From positions 140,383-204,382 of the forward strand of contig NZ_JAVFWN010000013.1 in NCBI RefSeq assembly GCF_030929495.1: 64,000 nt of DNA. Direction: 5' to 3'. Position 1 is the stretch's first letter; every line of letters begins with the position of its first letter. The notes below the pieces were generated by a model. That model saw nothing but the letters and a program-made list of their open reading frames with translations, made no database searches and was not told the origin of the DNA. Below are positions 16,612 to 24,612 of this stretch, piece by piece. The position numbers and the translations under genes were made by a program. The DNA comes from Nocardioides sp. LHD-245 (lineage in GTDB: Bacteria > Actinomycetota > Actinomycetes > Propionibacteriales > Nocardioidaceae).

Positions 16612-16806
16612 CCCTACGCTGCGGGGTGGGCCTCGTTCGTCCCCTCCGTCTCGGGAGGCGTGGGCGCTCGGAGGAGGACTTGTCGGACGGGGTTCGCGGT
16701 GGGGCGCGAGCGCTGGGCCGACGCCCTCGGTCGCAGGACCGCCCGACTCGACACTTTGCAGCTGTCGCGGCACCCCTCGGCGCGACGCATTGGGGGGTAC
16801 CCGACC

Positions 16807-18651
16807 ATGTCCAGATCTCAGCGCCGTTCCCGGCGTCACGCCGAGCCGGAGCAGGCCGTCACGGCCCGCCGGCGGCGGCACATCATCGCACTCGCACTGC
16901 CGGTCCTCGTGCTGGCCAGCGCCGCCTTCGCCGGCCCGGCTCTCGCCGACGACGCTGCCGACCCGGGCCCGGGCGCCGAGCCGACCCAGACGGCCTCGTC
17001 GCCGGAGACCCCGGCCGAGCCCCAGGCGGAGCCCGCGCCCGAGCCGAAGCCCGAGCCGAAGCCCGAGCCGAAGCCCGCGCCTGAGCCCGAGCCGAAGCCC
17101 GAGCCCGACACGGAGCAGCCGCCCACGGAGCCGGAGGCCCCGGACACCGGGAACGGGACCGACGAGAAGGCCGACGAGCACGCGGACCCGAAGGCCGAGG
17201 AGGCGCCCGAGCAGGAGCCGGGCGCAGCCGTCGACGAGAACGCCACGGAGAAGGCCGACGAGGCGCCGGCCGACGCCGCGCCCTCCGAGCAGACCACCCC
17301 GGCCGCGGAGTACACCGCCGTCCAGGCGGCCGCGAAGGCCGGCAACGCGCCGACCGCCGTCGTGCCGCAGGCGGTGAACACGAAGAAGGTCGTCGTGTGC
17401 AAGTACGTCAGCACGCCGGGCGGCTACTCCCACCACGTCATCGTCCCGTCGGTGAACTCGCTGAAGGACTGGACGCCCGCGATGGGCTTCCCCTCCTTCG
17501 CCTTCGCCGACGCGCACGACTCGATCGTGATCCGCTATCTCGACGACAACGAGATCCCCGGTCAGGTACCGAACTCCGCCTGCCCGACGATGGTGAACCC
17601 GCCGACGCTGACGCTGCTCAACCCGTGCGGTGCCAACAACACCAGCTGGGCCGACCCGGCCGCGTCGCCGGCGTACACGTGGGTGCGGAACCCGAACGGG
17701 TCGATCACCTTCACCGCCCAGCCCGGCTACCTCTTCCCGTCGAACACGCCTGCGGGGCTGACGAGCTACACGAGCCCGCCGCCGCCGGTGGACCCGGACC
17801 CGGTCAACCAGAACTGCGGCAACACCGACACGCTGATCACGCCACCCGTCCTCCTGATGGACGACCCCTGCGGTGCCGGGAACGCCGCCTGGATCGATCC
17901 CGGTGACACCGCGGCGTACACGGTGGCGATGAACACCCCGGCCGCCGGTCAGGTCACGTTGACCGCCAACGCGGGCTTCACGTTCCCCGGACCGTCGCCG
18001 ACCTACGTCTACGGCGCGCCGGTGGAGAGCAACGTGGCCGCCTGCCCGACCGTCGTGCAGCCGCCGGTGGTGCCCACGGTCAATCCCTGTGGTCCGAACA
18101 ACGTCGCGTTCGGCACCGTGCCGGCGGGGCCGTGGACGTCGTCCGTCGACCCGGGCGACGGGTCGCTGACGCTCACCGCGACGGGCAACAACGTGTTCCC
18201 CGGCGGCGTGACGCTGCACGTCTACAACCTCCCGGCCGACAACGACCCGGCGTGCCTGGTCGCCCCGGCGCTGGCGCCCAGTGACCCGTGCGGCCCCGGC
18301 AACGCCGCCTGGATCCCACCGGTGGAGACCGCCGACTACTCGGTCTCGGTCGTCAACGGCGTGATCCAGTTGATCGCCAAGCTCGGCAAGATGTTCGTCG
18401 GCGACCACCCGACCTACACCTACCCCGCCACGGCTCCGGCCGACTCCGGCGTGGTGTGCGAGGTCGGTGGAGTCGAGGAGACGTCGCCGCCGAAGAAGTC
18501 CGACGACGACACGCCCGGCGCGGTCGACAGCGAGCAGGCCACCGGCCTGCCGAACACCGGCGGTCCCGACGGCTGGCTGATGCCGCTCGGCGTCCTGCTG
18601 GTGCTCGCCGGCGCCGGCCTGGTCCTCGTCCGCCGCAACCAGTTGGCGTAG
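16807..18651 (+). CDS. LPxTG (LPNTG) cell-wall-anchored repeat protein
   Basis: This 614-residue surface protein has an Arg-rich start, a signal peptide (residues about 27-48, cleavage near ALADD) and a Pro/Glu/Lys wall-spanning region built on EPKP repeats. Four modules of about 65-80 residues each open with a (N/D)PCG motif (near 17620, 17865, 18085 and 18285). The C-terminus carries LPNTGG, a hydrophobic helix and a short positive tail (RRNQLA), the classic sortase signal. It should be covalently bound to peptidoglycan. The modules look like beta domains; the ligand is unknown. A strong hairpin terminator follows. Confidence 0.88.
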   Translation: MSRSQRRSRRHAEPEQAVTARRRRHIIALALPVLVLASAAFAGPALADDAADPGPGAEPTQTASSPETPAEPQAEPAPEPKPEPKPEPKPAPEPEPKPEPDTEQPPTEPEAPDTGNGTDEKADEHADPKAEEAPEQEPGAAVDENATEKADEAPADAAPSEQTTPAAEYTAVQAAAKAGNAPTAVVPQAVNTKKVVVCKYVSTPGGYSHHVIVPSVNSLKDWTPAMGFPSFAFADAHDSIVIRYLDDNEIPGQVPNSACPTMVNPPTLTLLNPCGANNTSWADPAASPAYTWVRNPNGSITFTAQPGYLFPSNTPAGLTSYTSPPPPVDPDPVNQNCGNTDTLITPPVLLMDDPCGAGNAAWIDPGDTAAYTVAMNTPAAGQVTLTANAGFTFPGPSPTYVYGAPVESNVAACPTVVQPPVVPTVNPCGPNNVAFGTVPAGPWTSSVDPGDGSLTLTATGNNVFPGGVTLHVYNLPADNDPACLVAPALAPSDPCGPGNAAWIPPVETADYSVSVVNGVIQLIAKLGKMFVGDHPTYTYPATAPADSGVVCEVGGVEETSPPKKSDDDTPGAVDSEQATGLPNTGGPDGWLMPLGVLLVLAGAGLVLVRRNQLA

Positions 18652-18674
18652 CCCGCGGGGCCGAGCGCCCGAAC

Positions 18675-18714
18675 GCAGGAGCCCGTGCCGGGAGTCCCCG
18701 GCACGGGCTCCTGC
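18675..18714. terminator. Perfect 18-bp hairpin terminator
   Basis: GCAGGAGCCCGTGCCGGG pairs fully with its inverse across a four-base loop (AGTC), 24 bases after the surface-protein stop. No T-run follows, as is usual for high-GC actinobacteria. It can act on both strands. Confidence 0.8.
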
Positions 18715-18738
18715 GTCGTCCGGGCCCGGGCCGGGCGC

Positions 18739-18957
18739 TCAGCGTCGGGCGATCGCCACCCCCGCGAGCAGCAGCACGATGACCCACATGACCCCGCCGG
18801 CAATCCACAGCACATAGGAGAAGACGCCCGCGCGGCCGGATCGGTTGCCTGCCGGGACGGATCGGTTGTCTGTCGGGCCGGATCGGTCCGCGCGGGATCG
18901 GTCAGATGACCGATCCCGGCCCGAGTGGGGCTCGCTAGGTTCGGGGCTTCCCGCCAC
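18739..18957 (-). CDS. Possible small membrane protein
   Basis: An open frame of 72 residues ends in a clear hydrophobic helix (YVLWIAGGVMWVIVLLLAGV) and a positive tail (AIARR). The N-terminal half merely translates the GGATCGGT repeats (DRS/NRS) and overlaps the promoter of the divergent nitrilase gene. If real, the protein may start internally. I saw no good Shine-Dalgarno, so the existence of the gene is uncertain. Confidence 0.35.
   Translation of the reverse strand: MAGSPEPSEPHSGRDRSSDRSRADRSGPTDNRSVPAGNRSGRAGVFSYVLWIAGGVMWVIVLLLAGVAIARR
18838..18917. promoter_or_regulatory. Phased GGATCGGT operator array upstream of the nitrilase gene
   Basis: GGATCGGT occurs at 18838, 18859, 18880 and 18895, spaced 21, 21 and 15 bp. 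The last copy forms a palindrome with ACCGATCCC (18894-18917, 9-base arms). A -10 box TAGGTT is at 18936. Spacing of two helical turns puts the first three copies on one DNA face. Confidence 0.65.
18936..18941 (+). promoter_or_regulatory. -10 box TAGGTT of the nitrilase operon
   Basis: TAGGTT is centred 33 bp downstream of the palindrome centre (18905.5) and about 30 bp before ATG 18972. GAAGGAG serves as ribosome site. Confidence 0.5.
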
Positions 18958-18971
18958 CGAAGGAGCCCCGC

Positions 18972-19847
18972 ATGGTCCGCGTCGCCACCTGTAACGTCGA
19001 GTTCCGAGAGGTGTCCGGCTTCGCCGACTTCGCCGCCCACCTCCGCGAGGTGCTGGACGAGGCGCGGGGTGCGGACCTCGTCGTGCTGCCGGAGGCGGTC
19101 ACCTTCGAGCTGATGACGGCGGAGCCCTCGTGGTCCGGCGCCACCGACCTGGCGCCCGTGCTGGCGACGGCCGGGTACGCCGACGACTTCCGCGAGCTGA
19201 TGGCCCAGGAGGCCGCGGCTCGTGGGCAGTACCTCCTCGCCGGCAGTCACCTGGTCCCCACCGGCGAGGGCGGCTACCGCAATGTCGCCGTCCTCCACGA
19301 CCCCACCGGGGCGGTGGTGCACGAGCACGCGAAGACACATCTGTTCCCGCTCGAGCACACCCTCGACGTCGTCGAGGGGGACGAGATGGCGGTCGTCGAC
19401 CTCCCGTTCGGCAAGGTCGGCATCGTGATCTGCTACGAGTCGCAGATCCCCGAGTGCGCGAGCTCACTGGTCGAGCAGGGAGCCCAGATCCTGCTCTGTC
19501 CCTCGCTCACCCTGACCCGGGCCGGATTCTGGCGGGTGCGTCACTCCCTGGCCGCGCGTGCGATCGAGAACCAGGTGTACACGGTGCACTCGGGCGTGGC
19601 CGGACCGCCGCGGGGCGTGTGGCCGGGTGCGTATGCGACCAGCGCGATCCTCGGCCCCTGCGACGCACCGCTGCCGGACGACGGCGTCATCGCCGAGACC
19701 CCCGCGGACGTCGACGGCGTCGCCGTGGCGGACCTCGACCTCGCCCTGCTGGCGACCCTGCGGGAGTCGGGCGCGACCACGACGTACCAGGACCGTCGCC
19801 GGCGCGTGGAGCGCTACCGCGCCTGGCCCTCCCACCTCCACGCCTGA
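18972..19847 (+). CDS. Carbon-nitrogen hydrolase (nitrilase superfamily)
   Basis: The 291-residue enzyme shows the Glu-Lys-Cys triad: Glu41 in LPEAV, Lys121 in HAKTHLF and Cys154 in ICYES. Members hydrolyse amides, nitriles or N-carbamoyl compounds; omega-amidase and carbamoylase relatives have a similar length. GAAGGAG stands just ahead of ATG 18972. The next gene, 25 bases on, encodes a polysaccharide-deacetylase-type hydrolase. A convergent LuxR/binding-protein regulator follows. Together they look like a small amide or imide utilisation unit. The exact substrate is unknown. Confidence 0.9.
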   Translation: MVRVATCNVEFREVSGFADFAAHLREVLDEARGADLVVLPEAVTFELMTAEPSWSGATDLAPVLATAGYADDFRELMAQEAAARGQYLLAGSHLVPTGEGGYRNVAVLHDPTGAVVHEHAKTHLFPLEHTLDVVEGDEMAVVDLPFGKVGIVICYESQIPECASSLVEQGAQILLCPSLTLTRAGFWRVRHSLAARAIENQVYTVHSGVAGPPRGVWPGAYATSAILGPCDAPLPDDGVIAETPADVDGVAVADLDLALLATLRESGATTTYQDRRRRVERYRAWPSHLHA

Positions 19848-19872
19848 TCCCTTCGACACCCGAGGAGCACCC

Positions 19873-20703
19873 ATGCGACCGACCGTCTGCCTGACCTTCG
19901 ACTTCGACGCCATCTCCGTCTGGCTGGGGACCCTGGGCCTGGCCACGCCCACCTACGTCTCGCGCGGCGAGTTCGCCGCCAACGTCGCGACGCCCCGGAT
20001 CCTGGACCTGCTGGAGCGCGAGGGCGTGACCAGCACCTGGTACATCCCGGGCCTCGACGTCGACACCTATCCCGACGTCTGCAAGCGGATCCGGGACGCC
20101 GGACACGAGATCGGCCACCACGGCTATGCACACGAGGGGCCGACGACGCTCGACGAGACCGCTGAGCGCCGGGTGCTCGAGCGTGGGCTCGACGCCCTCG
20201 ACCGGGTGCTCGGCGTGCGTCCCGACGGCTATCGCTCGCCGGCCTTCGACCTGTCCGCCAACTCCACGCGCCTGCTCGCCGAGTACGGCTTCCGGTACGA
20301 CAGCAGCATGATGGCCCGGGACTTCGAGATGTACCGCTGCCGCACGGGTGACGTGATCAGTACCGACGGCATCACCTTCGGCCCGGAGCTGGACCTGGTC
20401 GAGGTCCCGGTGTCGTGGACGCTCGACGACTTCCCGTTCCTCGAGTTCGCCCTCATGCCGCCGATGGTGATGCCCGCGTCGACGGACGTCGAGGGGCTGA
20501 CCCGGCGCTGGCTGTCGGACCTCGACTTCATGGCCGAGGAGGTGCCGCACGGGGTGTTCACGCACACCTTCCACCCGCAGTCGATCGGGCGCGGCAGCCG
20601 GATCAAGGTGCTCGAGCGGATGATCCACCGGGCCAAGGAGCACGACGCCGTGTTCAGCACGGTCACCGACGCGGTCGGCGCCTGGCAGGCCCGGACCGAC
20701 TGA
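19873..20703 (+). CDS. Polysaccharide-deacetylase-family hydrolase
   Basis: The 276-residue protein has the NodB fold: TFDFDA near residue 9 (catalytic and metal Asp), HHGYAHEGP with the His-x-x-x-His zinc ligands, and RSPAFDLS. There is no signal peptide, so it acts in the cytoplasm. Cytoplasmic members such as PuuE-type allantoinases and cyclic-imide hydrolases open ring amides rather than chitin. With a nitrilase-type amidase directly upstream, sequential cyclic amide or imide breakdown is a fair inference. CGAGGAGCACCC precedes the ATG. Confidence 0.88.
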   Translation: MRPTVCLTFDFDAISVWLGTLGLATPTYVSRGEFAANVATPRILDLLEREGVTSTWYIPGLDVDTYPDVCKRIRDAGHEIGHHGYAHEGPTTLDETAERRVLERGLDALDRVLGVRPDGYRSPAFDLSANSTRLLAEYGFRYDSSMMARDFEMYRCRTGDVISTDGITFGPELDLVEVPVSWTLDDFPFLEFALMPPMVMPASTDVEGLTRRWLSDLDFMAEEVPHGVFTHTFHPQSIGRGSRIKVLERMIHRAKEHDAVFSTVTDAVGAWQARTD

Positions 20704-20719
20704 GGCCGCCGCGGCTCAG
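20700..20719. terminator. Short bidirectional hairpin between convergent genes
   Basis: CTGAGGCCG faces CGGCTCAG with a one-base bulge. It overlaps the stop codons of the deacetylase and LuxR genes. Confidence 0.35.
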
Positions 20720-22473
20720 CCGGACGGCGGCGGCTGGAACCGCGCCGTGGCGTACGGCGACGGCGCGATGATCCGGTGCTGCCCGTGCTGGACCTGGAAC
20801 ACCAGGTGGGCCGCGCCCAGCGACGGGTCGACCGCGCTGTCGGGGTAGACGCGGTTGGTCTGGTCGGTGGAGCCGAGCTGGTAGGGGCCGTTGACCCCGC
20901 GGTGGGTCAGCGTGCGCAGCCGGCCGACCACCTCGGAGAACCTGCCGGGCGACTCGCTCTGCGTCCACGCCTGGGCCAGCAGGCCGACCGCGTCGAAGTG
21001 CACGCCGGCGCTGGAGTGACCGGCCCGCTCGCCGAACGCGCGGGCGAAGCGGTGGGCGAACCGACGTCCGAGGTGGTCGTCGTACTGGCCGGTCACGGTC
21101 GCCCAGACCACGCCGTCGGCGGCCGCGCCGAGGGACTCGCACACACCGCCGATCGAGGGGGCGTAGAGCGCGTAGACCAGGAGGTCGTGGGGTCGGGGCA
21201 GCAGCCGCAGGAAGGCCGAGGTCTCGGGACCGGAGAAGCACGCGAGCATCACCGCGGCCGGGTCGACGGCGGCGATGCGTGCCACGACTGTGGGCCAGTC
21301 CGGGCGCATCGTGTCGATCGCCTCGACGGTGAGGTCCCATCCGCCGCGCAGGGCCGCCTCCGCGGCCTTCTCGGGGAAGGTCAGCAGGTCGGCGTCGGCG
21401 TTGTCGACGACCAGGAGCCGCCGCGAGCGCGGGTGCCACCGACCGGTGCCGGACAGCAGGTCCAGCGTCCGCAGGAACCCGTGGCCGTAGATCGTCTGCG
21501 GCCCGCTCAGCTGGAAGACGCTGCCGAACCGTCCCGGATCGTCCCGCACCACCTGCGCCGCGGAGGCCGAGGTCGAGTGGTGCAGCACCGGACAGCCGGT
21601 ATCGGCCGCCGCCGCGAAGATGGCGGCGAGGTCCGCCGGTGAGCGGCGGTAGGTGTAGGGGAAGGAGACCGCGTCGACGTCCTCGCCCATCAGCCGCTCC
21701 ATCGCCTGCTGCATCGACGCCGTCGAGGTGATGTCGGCCAGGACGGCGACCTCCTCCACCGGGCGGCCACGCACTCCGCCGGCCGCGTTGAGGCCCGCGA
21801 CGGCCAGCTGGCTTCCCCGTCGCATCTGACGGGCGTCGTCGGCGCAGTCGGCGTTGACCGGGAGGACGGCGCCGATGCGGAGCGGCCGCACGCGTCGTAC
21901 CGGCCTGTGGGGCGGGGTGGCGGACCGCAGTGGGAGGCCGCGCGCCGCGGCCTCCAGCCGGACGGGGCCGAGAGGAGCGCACCCGCTCAGGTCCCCGCCG
22001 GGGATGGGAAGGGTGAGCAGCCCGAGCTCCTGGCCGAGTGCTGCCGCCGCGGACCGGCCGGACACCTCCAGCTTGGCCAGCAGGTGCTCCACATGGGTGG
22101 CCACGGTGCGCCGCCCGACCACCAGCCGCTCGGCGATCTCGGGGTTCGACAGCCCAGCCGCGATCAGGGTCAGGACCTGGAGCTCGCGGCGGTTGAGCCC
22201 GGCGAGGGTGTCGGGGCCGGCGCCGTCGATGTGCACGGTACGCCGGCCGTCTGCCCGGCTCGGCCCGATCGCCACGGTGCTCGCACCCCGCCTCGCCCCG
22301 GCCGCCCCCGGCTCCAGCCACACGAAGCGGACCTCGCCGATCGCCGGGGTCGTCGCCGCGGCACGCAGGTGGTCGGCCAGGCGGGGGAGCCCGGCGAGGG
22401 CGCCGGCCGGCCGCACGGTCATCCGGCCGTCGCGGTCGGTCTCGACCGTCGCTGCGAGCGGCCCGGCGTCCAT
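20716..22473 (-). CDS. LuxR-type regulator fused to a periplasmic-binding-protein-like sensor
   Basis: This 585-residue protein has a LuxR helix-turn-helix at residues about 92-150 (LNRRELQVLTLIAAGLSNPE, RRTVATHVEHLLAKL). A type 1 binding-protein-like domain (Peripla_BP_6, amino-acid or amide type) fills residues about 195-580 (IGAVLPVNADCADDARQMRR, GLNAAGGVRGRPVE, SMQQAMERLM). No signal peptide or membrane helix is seen, so the sensor is cytoplasmic. It probably binds an amide-like ligand and controls the convergent nitrilase/deacetylase genes. A palindrome covers its own -10 box, suggesting autoregulation. The start is leaderless or nearly so. Confidence 0.85.
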   Translation of the reverse strand: MDAGPLAATVETDRDGRMTVRPAGALAGLPRLADHLRAAATTPAIGEVRFVWLEPGAAGARRGASTVAIGPSRADGRRTVHIDGAGPDTLAGLNRRELQVLTLIAAGLSNPEIAERLVVGRRTVATHVEHLLAKLEVSGRSAAAALGQELGLLTLPIPGGDLSGCAPLGPVRLEAAARGLPLRSATPPHRPVRRVRPLRIGAVLPVNADCADDARQMRRGSQLAVAGLNAAGGVRGRPVEEVAVLADITSTASMQQAMERLMGEDVDAVSFPYTYRRSPADLAAIFAAAADTGCPVLHHSTSASAAQVVRDDPGRFGSVFQLSGPQTIYGHGFLRTLDLLSGTGRWHPRSRRLLVVDNADADLLTFPEKAAEAALRGGWDLTVEAIDTMRPDWPTVVARIAAVDPAAVMLACFSGPETSAFLRLLPRPHDLLVYALYAPSIGGVCESLGAAADGVVWATVTGQYDDHLGRRFAHRFARAFGERAGHSSAGVHFDAVGLLAQAWTQSESPGRFSEVVGRLRTLTHRGVNGPYQLGSTDQTNRVYPDSAVDPSLGAAHLVFQVQHGQHRIIAPSPYATARFQPPPSG

Positions 22474-22475
22474 GC

Positions 22476-22492
22476 GCCCACTCTAGGTGGGC
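22476..22492 (-). promoter_or_regulatory. Palindrome GCCCAC-N5-GTGGGC covering the -10 box of the LuxR/sensor gene
   Basis: The minus-strand -10 TAGAGT (plus-strand 22480-22485) lies inside the palindrome, six bases before ATG 22473. A regulator bound here would block the promoter. Confidence 0.45.
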
Positions 22493-22582
22493 AGCGTGGC
22501 CGGGAAGAGAGGCGGCTCAGCCTGGCCAGGTGTCGTAGCAGTCCGCGCAGCAGCGGATCCGTGGCGGCCCAGGCCGGCCGGG

Positions 22583-23305
22583 TCAGGCCGCGTCGTGGAA
22601 GACCAGGGCCAGCGTGTGCCGCTCCCCGCTGCGGATCGCGGACACACCGTGACGGACCGGCGCGGCGGACCAGCCGCGGGCCGAGCGCACCGGCCGGTCG
22701 CGGGTGGTGAACACGTAGCCGTGGCCGTGCGGCAGCAGGGTGGCCGTCCCCCGTGACTGGGCCCTGGGGCGCTGCTCGACGAGCAGGAACTCGCCGCCGG
22801 TGTGGTCGGCGCCGGGCTCGTTGAGGTTGACCACGACCTGCAGCGGGAACACCAGGTCGCCGTACAGGTCGCGGTGCAGGGCGTTCCAGTCGCCCTCGCG
22901 GTAGCGCAGCAGGATCGACGTCGACCGGGTCTGCCCAGCGTCATGACACTGGTCGAGCCACGCGTCGAGGGTGTCCGGCCACGGCGCGGGCCGGCCCAGG
23001 CGGGCCCACCAGTCGCGGGCGATCGGCAACAGACGGGGGTAGAGGGCCTGCTTGAGCTCCTCGACGGGCGCCGGATAGGGCGTGTGGAGGTAGCGGTACT
23101 CGCCGGAGCCGAACCGGTGCCGGCCCATGTCGACGGTGCTGCGGAAGAGCTCGTCGTGGTCGTAGAGGCCGCGGATCGCCGCGGTCTCGTCGGGCGTGAG
23201 GAGCTGCGGCAGCAGGGCGCCGCCGTCCCGGTCGAGGTCGGCGGCGACCGCGGCCCAGTCGGCCCCGTCCACCCGCTGTGCCCGGGTCTGCGCCGTGGCG
23301 GTCAT
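22583..23305 (-). CDS. 2OG-Fe(II) oxygenase
   Basis: The 240-residue protein shows the double-stranded beta-helix iron site: His-x-Asp in LHRDLYGDL and a distal His near the C-terminus (RSGERHTLALVFHD). The preceding YREGDWNALH pattern recalls the Oxygenase-NA family, proposed to act on alkylated nucleic acids. It overlaps the alkylguanine-DNA methyltransferase gene by four bases (ATGA at 23302). Iron- and 2-oxoglutarate-dependent dealkylation of DNA or RNA is therefore a reasonable but untested role. Confidence 0.85.
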   Translation of the reverse strand: MTATAQTRAQRVDGADWAAVAADLDRDGGALLPQLLTPDETAAIRGLYDHDELFRSTVDMGRHRFGSGEYRYLHTPYPAPVEELKQALYPRLLPIARDWWARLGRPAPWPDTLDAWLDQCHDAGQTRSTSILLRYREGDWNALHRDLYGDLVFPLQVVVNLNEPGADHTGGEFLLVEQRPRAQSRGTATLLPHGHGYVFTTRDRPVRSARGWSAAPVRHGVSAIRSGERHTLALVFHDAA

Positions 23306-23922
23306 GCCGCCTCCAGCCGCAGCAGCGCCGACTTGGCCTCGGCCCCGCCGACGTAGCCGCCCAGGCTGCCGTCGGCGCGCAGCACCCGGTGGCAGGGCAC
23401 CACGACGGGCAGGGGATTGGTGGCGCAGGCCGTGCCCACCGCTCGCACCGCCTTGGCGTTGCCGACGAGCTCGGCGACCTCGCGATAGCTGCGGGTCTGG
23501 CCGTAGCCGATCTCCGGCAGGTGGCGCTGCACGACCTGGCGGAAGCCGTGGGACAGGGACAGGTCGAGGTCGAGGTCGAAGGTACGGCGCCGCCCGGCGA
23601 AGTACTCGTCGAGCTCGCGGGCCACCCGGTCCAGGCGGGCGGGAGCGTGCAGGATCCGTGGGCTCAGCCGGTGCGCGAGGATGTCGAGGACGGCGTCGTG
23701 GTCCTCGCGGGCGTACGCCACGCGGGCCAGGCCCCGCGGGGTGACGGCCAGGAGCAGCCGGCCCACGGGGGAGTCGACGGTGGTGTAGGCGACGTCGAGG
23801 AGGTCCTGCGCCGCGGCCTGCCCGGTGAGCCGGTCGTGCAGGCGCTCGAGGAGGTCGGCGTCGGCGGGGGCCGACAGCAGTCGGTCGAGGTGCTCGGTGT
23901 CGAGGTGCTCGGTGTCGTTCAT
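23302..23922 (-). CDS. ogt: Methylated-DNA--protein-cysteine methyltransferase
   Basis: The 206-residue suicide repair enzyme has the acceptor site VVVPCHRVL, GYGQTRSYREVAELVGN and the Asn hinge block (ATNPLP). It takes O6-alkyl groups from guanine onto its own cysteine. It has a normal Ogt C-terminal domain and a somewhat long N-terminus (DTEHLDTEHLDRLL). Start ATG 23922 overlaps the stop of the ECF sigma gene and is preceded by GAAGGAGCCC. The stop overlaps the oxygenase gene. Coupling to a sigma factor suggests induction by alkylation stress, which is inference. Confidence 0.93.
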   Translation of the reverse strand: MNDTEHLDTEHLDRLLSAPADADLLERLHDRLTGQAAAQDLLDVAYTTVDSPVGRLLLAVTPRGLARVAYAREDHDAVLDILAHRLSPRILHAPARLDRVARELDEYFAGRRRTFDLDLDLSLSHGFRQVVQRHLPEIGYGQTRSYREVAELVGNAKAVRAVGTACATNPLPVVVPCHRVLRADGSLGGYVGGAEAKSALLRLEAA

Positions 23923-24422
23923 GTTCGGGCTCCTTCCGTGATCGTGCCCGGATAGGTCCTTCTGAGGTTCTTGATGCCGTCGGCCGCGGCCCGGCGCGCG
24001 GCGTCGGTGGTGCCGCCGAGGATCGCGGCGACCTCGGCGTACGGCAGGCCGGCGACGTAGTGGTAGGCGACGGCCTGGCGCTGCTTGTCCGGCAGCCCGC
24101 GCACGGCGTCCCACAACTCGGCGTCGTCGATGCCGGCCTCGGGTCCTGGCGTGATGTCGCCACCGGCCGGGGGCGGCTCTTCGACGGGGAGCGGCCGCCG
24201 CCGGGTGGCGCGGAGGTGATCGACGGCCTTGCGGTGGGCGATCGTGACCAGCCAGGCCTCGACGTTCGCGTCGGCGGGCAGGTCGGGATAGGCCCGCAGT
24301 GCCGCGAGGAAGGTCTCCGACCACGCGTCGTCGACGTCATGAGGGCCGAGCAGTACCCGGCATACCCGCAGCACGGTCGGCCCGTGCCGCGCGACGACCC
24401 GCTCGAACGGCTCCTTCACCAC
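23919..24422 (-). CDS. ECF-type RNA polymerase sigma factor
   Basis: The 167-residue protein has sigma region 2 (residues about 10-70: DVDDAWSETFLAALRAYPDL, then WLVTIAHRKAVDHLRA) and region 4 (RGLPDKQRQAVAYHYVAGLP, EVAAILGGTTDAARRAA). A Pro-rich linker joins them. It is the first gene of the sigma - ogt - oxygenase operon. No anti-sigma gene lies next to it. It starts with two GTG codons in a row, so the first codon is uncertain by one. Confidence 0.9.
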   Translation of the reverse strand: MVKEPFERVVARHGPTVLRVCRVLLGPHDVDDAWSETFLAALRAYPDLPADANVEAWLVTIAHRKAVDHLRATRRRPLPVEEPPPAGGDITPGPEAGIDDAELWDAVRGLPDKQRQAVAYHYVAGLPYAEVAAILGGTTDAARRAAADGIKNLRRTYPGTITEGART

Positions 24423-24535
24423 ACCTCCCTCGTCACCGGAACAGTCTGCCCGCGGCGGCGGCCTGTCATCGCTGTCTCCTTCTCACAGGCTGTAGACGCT
24501 CGCGGCGACCCGAACGTGAGATCGGCCCGGCAAGG

Positions 24536-24549
24536 GGGCAGTTCTGCCC
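24536..24549. promoter_or_regulatory. Palindrome GGGCAG-TT-CTGCCC upstream of the amidase gene
   Basis: Six-base perfect arms are centred about 36 bp before a -10-like TACGGT (24576). The location fits an activator site for the LuxR protein downstream of the amidase. The coordinate may be off by one base. Confidence 0.4.
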
Positions 24550-24612
24550 TCTGCCGCCGGGCCCGGGTCGGCGCCTACGGTCCAGGAACGTCACCGACCA
24601 CGAGGAGCGCAG

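Larger units (their letters stand above)
16498..16806. other. Gene-free region with palindromes upstream of the LPNTG protein
   Basis: About 310 bases with no convincing gene. It holds an inverted repeat, a DevR-like box and a long GC-rich leader, listed separately. GGGGGGT lies before the ATG at 16807. Confidence 0.6.

Noticed and set aside
17040..17110. Repeats coding EPKP considered as a CRISPR or DNA-level repeat array
   Set aside because: They are in-frame codon repeats of a wall-spanning segment without unique spacers.
16250..17377. Pro/Arg/Ser-rich frame overlapping the phosphopantetheinyl transferase and surface protein
   Set aside because: It is an out-of-frame reading of the EPKP repeat region and lacks any start context.
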